A stretch of DNA of 55,930 nucleotides. It comes from CAJGCS01 sp045589955 (lineage in GTDB: Bacteria; Bacillota_I; Bacilli_A; ML615J-28; CAG-313). The position numbers and the translations under genes were made by a program. Location of the stretch: positions 1 through 55,930 of the forward strand of contig JAZNQD010000052.1 in the NCBI GenBank assembly GCA_045589955.1. The letters are read 5' to 3'. Positions 25,675-32,865 of the stretch are shown here, in pieces. Under the pieces are notes generated by a model, which made no database searches, was not told the DNA's origin, and saw nothing but the letters and a program-made list of their open reading frames with translations. Each line of letters begins with the position of its first letter. The first letter of the stretch is position 1.

Positions 25675-28035
25675 ATGGAGAAGATCAACGGAGCAATCGT
25701 TAGTGTTAAATATTATAATAAAGACAACGGTTATACCGTTGGTCTTTTAGAATTAGATTATAGTGATATTAATATTGCCCAAAAAAAGAATAAAATTATT
25801 GGCAATAAGATAACAATCGTTGGTACTTTTGATAGAAAACCAATTGAAGATGAAGAATATGAATTAGTTGGTGCTTTTGTTAAAAATAAAAACTTTGGGC
25901 TTCAATTCGCTTTTGAATCATTTAGCCGAAAAGAATTAGCTAGTGCTTATGGTATTATGAGTTACTTAGCTTCTGACCTATTTCCTGGGGTGGGAATTAA
26001 GGCTGCAAAAATAGTCGTTGAAGATTTGGGTGTTGAGGCAATAACAAAAATTAAACAAGATCCAAGCGTTTTAGACAGTGTTAATATTACAAAAAAACAA
26101 AAAGAAATCATTATTGAAGGAATTCAAAATGATATTACAAGTCAAGAAGCAACTGTCTTTTTCCTTGATAATGGCATAACATTAGATACAGCGCATAAGA
26201 TTATTTCCGTGTTAGGAAACGATGTTATAAGCATAGTTAAAGAAAATCCTTATATCTTAATGGATAAAATTGAACGCTTTGGCTTTAAGAAAAATGATGC
26301 TTTTGCTTTAAAAATTGGCGTTAAAAAGACAGACAAAATTCGTTTAAAAGCATTAGTATGCTACATTTTAAAAGAATTAATCTTTAATTCTGGTAATAGT
26401 TTTATTACTAAATCAGTCCTTTATGAGCGTGTTATAAACTACCTAGAAGAAGAAATTGAAGCTAAAAACTATAAAGAAATATTAGATGAGTTAGTTTTAG
26501 AAAAGAAGATTTTTATTGATACTATCAATGAAGAAACAGTAATTTTTGATTATAATTTATACAAAGAAGAACTAGAATTAGCAACTGAAATTTCATCTCT
26601 ATTAACTGGAAAAAGATGTAAAGGAAGTAACAATTCAAAATTTAACGAGGAAGAAATCGTTAAGCAATTTAATAAGGTTAAGAAAGAATCTAACATCGAA
26701 TTTAACGAAGAACAAGAAAAAGCAATCCTGTCTGCCTTTACTGAACCACTTGTAATTGTCACAGGTGGACCAGGTACAGGGAAAACAACCATTGTTCATG
26801 CTATTATAAAACTATATTTAAAACTAAATAATGATTCACAATCACTTGCAAATGAGATTGCCATCTTAGCCCCTACAGGTCGTGCTGCAAAACGTCTTAA
26901 AGAAACAACACTTATGAATTCGCAAACAATTCATAAATTCTTAGGCTATCAAGGTGGTAACAAATTTACGTTTAGTAAATATAATAAAACAAGTGCTAGA
27001 CTAATCATCATTGATGAAGCATCAATGATGGACTTATCCTTAGCACACCGTTTATTTACTTCAATGCATGAAGATGCAAGAGTGATTATTGTAGGTGACG
27101 TTGATCAACTTCCATCAGTTGGCCCTGGTCAAATTCTAAAAGATTTAATTAATACAAAAGAAATTAAAACTATTAGATTATCAAAGATTCATCGACAAGC
27201 TGAAGATTCATCAATCATTAAACTTGCCCATAGTGTTAATGAAGGAATTATCCCTGAAAACATCTTTGAAAAGAAACCGGATCGCACCTTTATCCAAACC
27301 GATAATGAGCATATTTTACCAATACTTGTCGATATGGTTAAAAAAGCTGTTGAAAAAGGAAAAGATATTCAAAAAGATTTACAAATACTTGTTCCAATGT
27401 ATCGAGGCATTACTGGTATCAATGAAATTAATGAACAAATTCAAGATGTTGTTAATCCTATTGTTGATGGAATTGCTGAAGTAAAACACATGAACCGAAG
27501 CTTTAGAGTAAATGACAAAGTAATTCAGCTAGTTAACCGTGCCGATAAGAACATCATGAATGGGGATATTGGTCAAGTTATTTCCATTTCATATGAAAAA
27601 TCAAAACCAAATGGACTTTCAGTTATGTATGATATTGGTATTATCGAATATACACTTGATGAACTAGAAGACATTGCTTTAGCTTATGCGGTAAGTGTAC
27701 ATAAAGCTCAAGGCTCTGAATTTGACATTGTAATTATGCCAATTAGTACAATGCACTATGTGATGCTAAAACGTAAACTCATCTATACCGCAATCACCCG
27801 TGCTAAGAAATCACTAATTTTACTTGGTGATGTAAAAGCATTACAAATGGGTATAACAAAAATCGAAGCTAATCGTAACACAATCTTAAAAGATAAGATC
27901 ATTGAATATATCAAAAGTGCAAAAACGATTGCCGAAGATATTGAAAAAATAAAGAAGATTGAAGATGAGGAAAGTGCTTTTGATACGATTGGTGAAAAAG
28001 ACTTTGGAAAACTGTCCTTTGATGATTTCGAATAA
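25675..28035 (+). CDS. recD2: RecD2-family ATP-dependent DNA helicase
   Basis: A 5'-3' SF1B helicase that acts without RecBC in Firmicutes, aiding replication-fork maintenance and repair. It has 786 residues. The N-terminal ~330 residues contain the HhH-rich extension typical of RecD2 (G-V-G-I-K-A-A-K-I-V). Walker A is VTGGPGTGKTT, Walker B is IIDEASMMD, then GDVDQLPSVGPG, and the C-terminal UvrD-like motif reads AYAVSVHKAQGSEF...AITRAKK. In Bacillus too, mnmA (trmU) and recD2 (yrrC) are near each other. A terminator follows. Confidence 0.97.
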   Translation: MEKINGAIVSVKYYNKDNGYTVGLLELDYSDINIAQKKNKIIGNKITIVGTFDRKPIEDEEYELVGAFVKNKNFGLQFAFESFSRKELASAYGIMSYLASDLFPGVGIKAAKIVVEDLGVEAITKIKQDPSVLDSVNITKKQKEIIIEGIQNDITSQEATVFFLDNGITLDTAHKIISVLGNDVISIVKENPYILMDKIERFGFKKNDAFALKIGVKKTDKIRLKALVCYILKELIFNSGNSFITKSVLYERVINYLEEEIEAKNYKEILDELVLEKKIFIDTINEETVIFDYNLYKEELELATEISSLLTGKRCKGSNNSKFNEEEIVKQFNKVKKESNIEFNEEQEKAILSAFTEPLVIVTGGPGTGKTTIVHAIIKLYLKLNNDSQSLANEIAILAPTGRAAKRLKETTLMNSQTIHKFLGYQGGNKFTFSKYNKTSARLIIIDEASMMDLSLAHRLFTSMHEDARVIIVGDVDQLPSVGPGQILKDLINTKEIKTIRLSKIHRQAEDSSIIKLAHSVNEGIIPENIFEKKPDRTFIQTDNEHILPILVDMVKKAVEKGKDIQKDLQILVPMYRGITGINEINEQIQDVVNPIVDGIAEVKHMNRSFRVNDKVIQLVNRADKNIMNGDIGQVISISYEKSKPNGLSVMYDIGIIEYTLDELEDIALAYAVSVHKAQGSEFDIVIMPISTMHYVMLKRKLIYTAITRAKKSLILLGDVKALQMGITKIEANRNTILKDKIIEYIKSAKTIAEDIEKIKKIEDEESAFDTIGEKDFGKLSFDDFE

Positions 28036-28064
28036 TGTCATAAATTGTCAATTATAAAATAACA

Positions 28065-28101
28065 AAATCACCTTATACTAATAATGCATAAGGTGATTTT
28101 T
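28065..28101 (+). terminator. Terminator of the walJ-recD2 unit
   Basis: A 12-bp stem (AAATCACCTTAT / ATAAGGTGATTT, 28065-28076 and 28088-28099) with an 11-nt loop and a short T tail. Its 3' arm can also pair with a copy further downstream (see the regulatory entry at 28085). Confidence 0.8.
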
Positions 28102-28158
28102 AATATATTTATTAATAGATTTAACTAACACCTTATGCAAATAAATTATGTGAGGTGT
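28085..28158 (+). promoter_or_regulatory. Competing stem-loops upstream of the 68-residue gene
   Basis: TGCATAAGGTG (28085-28095) is a perfect 11-nt complement of CACCTTATGCA (28129-28139). The overlapping segment ACACCTTA (28128-28135) can also pair, with one G-U, with TGAGGTGT (28151-28158), which contains the SD of the next gene. Thus three pairings (terminator, anti-terminator-like helix, SD-blocking helix) are mutually exclusive. This is seen in the bases; a regulatory role is inferred. Confidence 0.4.
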
Positions 28159-28161
28159 AAG

Positions 28162-28368
28162 ATGTTTAGAAATATATTTGCAGAACCAATGAAAATTACA
28201 ACTGCTTTTATGTTAGGTGGTTTAACTGTTCTTGGTGCCTGGATGTTAACAAACCGTCAAATGGTAATGAAAAAAGGAAAATGTTTGATGGAAGAAGGAT
28301 TAAACATGATGGATAACATGAGTAATCAATGTTGTTCAGATAATAATAAAACATCATGTAATGAATAG
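28162..28368 (+). CDS. Small cysteine-containing single-pass membrane protein
   Basis: Start ATG 28162 is supported by GAGGTG 4 nt upstream; an earlier in-frame ATG at 28135 has no SD. The 68-residue product has one hydrophobic stretch (residues ~12-29, AFMLGGLTVLGAWML) and a short tail with Cys in K-G-K-C, N-Q-C-C and T-S-C. I do not recognise the family; it superficially resembles DUF3918/YtxH-like small proteins with one N-terminal helix. Its own terminator follows immediately, so it is a monocistronic gene between recD2 and comEA. Confidence 0.7.
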   Translation: MFRNIFAEPMKITTAFMLGGLTVLGAWMLTNRQMVMKKGKCLMEEGLNMMDNMSNQCCSDNNKTSCNE

Positions 28369-28394
28369 TTTCATACTCGGTATGAAACTTTTTT
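28367..28394 (+). terminator. Terminator of the 68-residue gene
   Basis: A 10-bp stem AGTTTCATAC / GTATGAAACT (28367-28376, 28380-28389) with a 3-nt loop and T6, beginning within the stop codon. Confidence 0.92.
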
Positions 28395-28455
28395 AATTTT
28401 ATAAATGGAAAACGCCAATCAATTACTAAATATATTAGTGAAAGAAGGTGATAAA

Positions 28456-28977
28456 TTGAATTTGCTAAAAAGAATGACATTTTTTATTTTTGTATTTAGC
28501 TCTATGCTCTTATCTAGCTGTAAGGAAAGCGTTACTTTCCAAACAAGTGAAGTAAAAAAAGAAAAGAGCAAAGAACAAATAATTGTTGACATTAAAGGAG
28601 CGATTACTTTTCCAGGAATATACGCGATTGAAGAAGATATGCTCTTAATCGATGTTGTTAAGTTAGCAGGAGGATTCACAGATCAAGCTGATATTTCCAA
28701 TCTTAATCTAGCTATGCCAGTTAGTAATAACCAAATGATTGTCATTCCCTTAATTAGTGTGTCTAATTCTAGTAAAATAGATGAAAATTTAATAAACATT
28801 AACACGAGTTCATTAAACGAATTAACTGTTCTACCAGGAATTGGTGAGGCTAAAGCTCAGAACATAATTGATTACAGAGTTAATAATGGTAATTTTACAA
28901 GTATAGAACAACTTAAAGAAGTAAAAGGTATTAGTGAATCGATTTATAATAAAATTAAAACAATGGTTACATTATAA
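28456..28977 (+). CDS. comEA: ComEA DNA receptor, lipoprotein form
   Basis: ComEA binds incoming double-stranded DNA at the outer membrane face and hands it to the ComEC channel. The start is taken as TTG 28456 with SD AAGGTG 5 nt upstream; an in-frame ATG at 28405 has no SD. The 173-residue product has a signal sequence ending L-L-S-S-C22, a lipobox, unlike the TM anchor of Bacillus ComEA. Then come an SLBB domain (~37-95, IKGAITFPGIY) and a ComEA-type HhH domain (ININTSSLNELTVLPGIGEAK). It overlaps comEC by 44 nt. Confidence 0.9.
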   Translation: MNLLKRMTFFIFVFSSMLLSSCKESVTFQTSEVKKEKSKEQIIVDIKGAITFPGIYAIEEDMLLIDVVKLAGGFTDQADISNLNLAMPVSNNQMIVIPLISVSNSSKIDENLININTSSLNELTVLPGIGEAKAQNIIDYRVNNGNFTSIEQLKEVKGISESIYNKIKTMVTL

Positions 28978-31132
28978 TAACTTTAAAGGTAATTTTCATT
29001 TTACGATTATTGTTATAATCTTGGCCTTTCTTTTTATCACAACACGTGAAATAGAAAAAATATTTATAGGATGCTTAATGTTAGGGTTATTGATATATAT
29101 ATTCATAAAGCATCGACATCTCTTTTTTTTGAGTGCAATTATAACTTTTTCAATTATTTCAATCTATTTTATTAAAGTTCTTTTATACGATAATGCGAAA
29201 GAAAAAATAAATCAAAATTTGATTGTCAAAGAAGTAGAGGAAGAAGAAACGTACCAAAAAGTAATTTTTTCAAATGGCTATTACAAGTATATTTATTATA
29301 ATAAAAATAAATTAGATATTAATATAAAAATAGGGGATATATATTATATTAAAGGAATTGTAAAAAGACAAAGAAATGAAAGTGTCCCTCATGGATTTGA
29401 TTATGCTAGTTATTTGAAATATCAAAATATTATTGGAATCATTGAAATAGATGAAATCGAGTATAGAAAAAATATTTTTACTTTGCCTAAAATAAATAAT
29501 CTTCTTTGCATTTATTATGATAATCACTTAAAACATGCCAATATTGTTAAAGCATTAACAATTGGTAATAAAACAGGAATTGATAATTTTCTTTTACAAA
29601 ACATTCAAATAGTTGGGATAACGCATCTTTTTGTTGTTTCAGGGCTTCATGTAGGAATTTTAACTGGAATTTTGGAATTTATATTGAAAAAAATGAAACT
29701 GTCCCAAAAATGGATGAACGTAATAATTTATTTCTTTCTTGGGGGATATCTGATTATAACTAATTTCATGGTTTCGGTAATTCGTGTTAGTTTGGCCTAT
29801 GTTTTGAAAAACATTCTTAATAGTGATTTTACTCCTCTTGATCGAATGGCTATAAATATTATTATTGTCCTTTTGTTAAATCCATTTTATTTTTTCACAT
29901 ATAGTTTTATTTTAACTTATTTGATATCCTCAATGATTATATTTATTAGCCCAATTCTAATAAATAAAAAAGGGATTTTGCCTTATACTATCAATTCGCT
30001 TGTTATTAGTATTTGTAGTATAATCATAACCCTCCCGGTTGTTATAAATATAAATCCTCAAGTTAATTTGCTAAGTATTATTTTTAATATTTTGTATATT
30101 CCTTTTGTTAGCTATATTCTTTTACCCCTTTCAATTATTCTTACGATTTTTCCTTTTTTAGAGTATTTGACATCATTTATTTTTACTGGTTTTATTTTTT
30201 CAATTAACTTTTTATCAAAGTTAGATTTTTTAACGATATCATTCCCAGTGCTTAATGTTAGTTTATGTTTAATCTATTATGGAATAATACTCTTTGTAAT
30301 ATATATGTTGGAAAGAAAAAAATGGCCTTTTCTCTTTCTATTTGTTGCCTTTCTTTTAGGATGGTACAACAAAACATATTTTGAATTAAATGATAAAATT
30401 GTTTTTTTAGATGTCTTTGAAGGTGATGCAATTCATATTAAAACTGCATTTAATAACCATAATATAATCATTGATACAGGCATTAATACAGATGATTCAA
30501 TCATTACATACTTACAAAAAGAAGGTATTAGAACCATCGACTTAATCATAATATCGCATGGAGACAGTGACCATAATGGTAATCTTGATAAACTCCTCAA
30601 AACATTTAAAGTTAAATATGTTGTGCTTAGTGTTTATGATCATTATACTTTACAAATTTTAAAAGAAAATGGTTTTAAAAACTATTCACTTGTTAAAAGA
30701 GGAGATTCTTTTTCAGTAGGTAAAATAAATTTTGAAGTGTTATGGCCAAATAAGGATATGAATGATGTCAATAACAATAGTATTGTGTTTATAATGAATA
30801 TTAATAATACTTCATTTTTATTTACTGGTGATATTGAAAAAAGTGCCGAGGAAAAACTCATAGATTTAGAAAAAGAAATAAGTATCGATGTTTTAAAAGT
30901 TGCTCATCATGCCTCGAATACATCAACGCATCAAAAATGGCTTAATAATGTTAATTTTAAAATAGCAGTTGCTATGACAGGGGATAAAAATAGTTTTGGT
31001 TTTCCCAATAAGTATACGGTTGATAGATTAAAAAAGTATCAAGTGTTTTATACAAGTGAATGTGATACAATAACATTTTTTAAGAAAATTTGGGAGGCAA
31101 ATTGGAAAATAAAGTTTAAAAGAGAAGAATAA
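28934..31132 (+). CDS. comEC: ComEC competence channel
   Basis: ComEC is the polytopic membrane channel that imports single-stranded DNA. It has 732 residues. The frame starts at GTG 28934, inside comEA, with SD AAAAGGT 5 nt upstream. Regions: N-terminal TM pair, an OB-like extracellular domain (~85-175), the Competence domain (V-S-G-L-H-V-G-I-L motif near 236-245, several TMs), and a C-terminal MBL-like domain from ~490. That domain reads DVFEGDA where most ComECs have DVGQGDA, but it retains ISHGDSDHNGN and VAHHAS. It seems intact, so uptake capability is plausible. Confidence 0.95.
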   Translation: MNRFIIKLKQWLHYNNFKGNFHFTIIVIILAFLFITTREIEKIFIGCLMLGLLIYIFIKHRHLFFLSAIITFSIISIYFIKVLLYDNAKEKINQNLIVKEVEEEETYQKVIFSNGYYKYIYYNKNKLDINIKIGDIYYIKGIVKRQRNESVPHGFDYASYLKYQNIIGIIEIDEIEYRKNIFTLPKINNLLCIYYDNHLKHANIVKALTIGNKTGIDNFLLQNIQIVGITHLFVVSGLHVGILTGILEFILKKMKLSQKWMNVIIYFFLGGYLIITNFMVSVIRVSLAYVLKNILNSDFTPLDRMAINIIIVLLLNPFYFFTYSFILTYLISSMIIFISPILINKKGILPYTINSLVISICSIIITLPVVININPQVNLLSIIFNILYIPFVSYILLPLSIILTIFPFLEYLTSFIFTGFIFSINFLSKLDFLTISFPVLNVSLCLIYYGIILFVIYMLERKKWPFLFLFVAFLLGWYNKTYFELNDKIVFLDVFEGDAIHIKTAFNNHNIIIDTGINTDDSIITYLQKEGIRTIDLIIISHGDSDHNGNLDKLLKTFKVKYVVLSVYDHYTLQILKENGFKNYSLVKRGDSFSVGKINFEVLWPNKDMNDVNNNSIVFIMNINNTSFLFTGDIEKSAEEKLIDLEKEISIDVLKVAHHASNTSTHQKWLNNVNFKIAVAMTGDKNSFGFPNKYTVDRLKKYQVFYTSECDTITFFKKIWEANWKIKFKREE

Positions 31133-31169
31133 ATAATTATTCTTTTTGCTTTACCTTTTGTTATTAATA

Positions 31170-31178
31170 TGATATAAT
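31170..31178 (+). promoter_or_regulatory. Extended -10 promoter for rpsT
   Basis: TGA-TATAAT (31170-31178) lies 28 nt before the rpsT ATG. A partial -35 (TTTACC, 31150-31155) sits at 17-bp spacing. Confidence 0.65.
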
Positions 31179-31206
31179 ATATGCGTTAATTCGTGGAGGT
31201 GTAATA

Positions 31207-31470
31207 ATGGCAAACATTAAACAACAAAAGAAACGAGATATTACTAATAACAAAAAAAGATTATTGAATGCATCTTTTAATTCATCTTTAAAAACTGCTA
31301 TTAAAGCTTTTGAAGTTGCAGTAGCAGAAGGTGATAAAGCAAAAGCAGCTGAAGCTTACAGCTTTGTTTGCAAGAAATTAGACAAATCTATTTCTAAAGG
31401 TGTTCATCATAAAAATTATGTTGCTAGACAAAAATCTCGTTTAGCTGCTCATTTAAATAATTTAAAATAA
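31207..31470 (+). CDS. rpsT: 30S ribosomal protein S20
   Basis: Primary 16S rRNA-binding protein of 87 residues. Characteristic start MANIKQQKKRDITN and C-terminal KGVHHKNYVARQKSRL. It is a monocistron with its own promoter and terminator. Its closeness to comEC and holA (holA inverted here) is the ancestral Firmicutes neighbourhood. SD GGAGGTG is strong. Confidence 0.98.
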   Translation: MANIKQQKKRDITNNKKRLLNASFNSSLKTAIKAFEVAVAEGDKAKAAEAYSFVCKKLDKSISKGVHHKNYVARQKSRLAAHLNNLK

Positions 31471-31498
31471 AAAAGAACCTTGATTGGTTCTTTTTTTT
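31471..31498 (+). terminator. Terminator of rpsT
   Basis: Stem AAAAGAACC / GGTTCTTTT (31471-31479, 31486-31494) with a 6-nt loop and T8 tail. Confidence 0.92.
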
Positions 31499-31507
31499 GT
31501 CGTTTAT

Positions 31508-31536
31508 TTGTATTATTCCTGATAATATGGTATAAT
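31508..31536 (+). promoter_or_regulatory. SigA promoter TTGTAT-17-TATAAT (extended -10)
   Basis: The -35 is at 31508-31513 and the -10 at 31531-31536 with TGG before it. It sits 23 nt before the acyltransferase ATG. Confidence 0.75.
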
Positions 31537-31558
31537 ATGACCAAGAGAGGGAAATAAT

Positions 31559-32860
31559 ATGGATTTCAAAGAAAGAAAAAAACAAAATTTATACCTTGGT
31601 CCCAAAAAACAAAATCGTCTTGTAAAATTTGCTTTTACAACTGCCACTAAATTAGTGTATGGAAAGAATAAGGTAAAATACTTTTATGAAAGGATGGATC
31701 ATCCTGATTTCCAAGAACCTCATATCGTCTTGTGTAATCATATGAATCGTTTAGACTTCTTATTTTTAACATCAAAATTAAGAAAGAAACGTAAATTTAA
31801 CTATGTAATAGCAATTGATGCGGTAATGGATGCAGAAGAAATAACTAAGTTTTTCCAGGAATTTTTAATGCGTAATTATGGGGCAATCATTAAACGAAAG
31901 TTTACGAATGACCTTCGCCTAATTAAAAATATTAAAAAATCTGTTAAAGACTTAAAACAAGATATGATTATGTATCCTGAAGCTCGTTTTTCTTTAGAAG
32001 GACGTTTATCAACATTACCAGAATCACTTGGGAAAATGATTAAATTATTTGGTTTCCCAGTTGAGACTTGTACAATGCATGGTAACTATATTCGTTTTCC
32101 CCAATGGCATAAACGAATTATTAAAGATAAGTTCCCATTAATTGCCAATGTCAAAGGTTTGTTGACAAAAGAGGAAATCAAAAATTTATCAGTAGAAGAA
32201 ATTAATCAGGCTCTTCATGATGCTTTAGATTTTAATGAATATCAATATGCTTTAGATAATAATATTCGTGTAACTGATGAAAGAAGAGCTGAAGGCTTAC
32301 ATCGAATTCTTTATCAATGTCCTTGTTGTAAAGAGGAGTTTACAATGAAGTCAGAAGGAACAAAGATTTGGTGTGATAAGTGTAAAAATGAATGGAGTTA
32401 TAACGAAGATCTAACTCTTACAAATTTAAGTGGTTCGGATACATTTGAGTCAGTACCTGAATGGTTTGATTGGGAACGAGAACAAGTTCGTGAACAAGTA
32501 ATTAATGGAACTTATTATTTTGATGATGATGTTATTGTGTATGGCCTTCCTAACATTAAAAGATGGGTTAAACTTGGTCAAGGACATCTAACTCACTCAA
32601 TTAATGAAGGTTATAAATTTATTTATAATGATGGAGAAAAAGACGTTGAAATTATTAGAAAACCGATAGAAATGTATGGTTGTCATATTGAATATCAATA
32701 TCGTAAATTTGGTGATTGTTTAGATATTTCAACTGATGAAGATACATTCTTTGTAAATCCAATACATTATGATAACGTCTTGACAAAATTCCATTTTGCG
32801 ACTGAAGAAATTTATAAATATCACAAAGGGTTAATAGAAAATAAAACGAGAAAGGAATAA
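31559..32860 (+). CDS. PlsC-like lysophospholipid acyltransferase with C-terminal zinc ribbon
   Basis: The 433-residue protein has an N-terminal PlsC-type acyltransferase domain (~40-230): the HX4D motif is in L-C-N-H-M-N-R-L-D, and the second block M-Y-P-E-A-R-F-S-L-E-G-R replaces the usual F-P-E-G-T-R-S. A zinc ribbon follows (~255-280, CPCCKEEF then C-D-K-C) and then ~150 residues of mixed structure. Membrane association is expected through hydrophobic patches, since no clear TM helix is present. The ribbon is unusual for a plain 1-acyl-G3P acyltransferase; substrate is unknown. The GDPD lipoprotein starts 5 nt later, hinting at linked lipid functions. Confidence 0.85.
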   Translation: MDFKERKKQNLYLGPKKQNRLVKFAFTTATKLVYGKNKVKYFYERMDHPDFQEPHIVLCNHMNRLDFLFLTSKLRKKRKFNYVIAIDAVMDAEEITKFFQEFLMRNYGAIIKRKFTNDLRLIKNIKKSVKDLKQDMIMYPEARFSLEGRLSTLPESLGKMIKLFGFPVETCTMHGNYIRFPQWHKRIIKDKFPLIANVKGLLTKEEIKNLSVEEINQALHDALDFNEYQYALDNNIRVTDERRAEGLHRILYQCPCCKEEFTMKSEGTKIWCDKCKNEWSYNEDLTLTNLSGSDTFESVPEWFDWEREQVREQVINGTYYFDDDVIVYGLPNIKRWVKLGQGHLTHSINEGYKFIYNDGEKDVEIIRKPIEMYGCHIEYQYRKFGDCLDISTDEDTFFVNPIHYDNVLTKFHFATEEIYKYHKGLIENKTRKE

Positions 32861-32865
32861 AAAAA

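Noticed and set aside
28208..28480. 90-residue minus-strand frame over the cysteine protein and comEA start
   Set aside because: It crosses a strong terminator and is antisense to an SD-supported gene; AT-rich frames like this are expected by chance.
28934..28977. Frameshift between comEA and comEC
   Set aside because: The overlap is a normal translational coupling: comEC has GTG with SD AAAAGGT inside comEA, and both proteins are complete.
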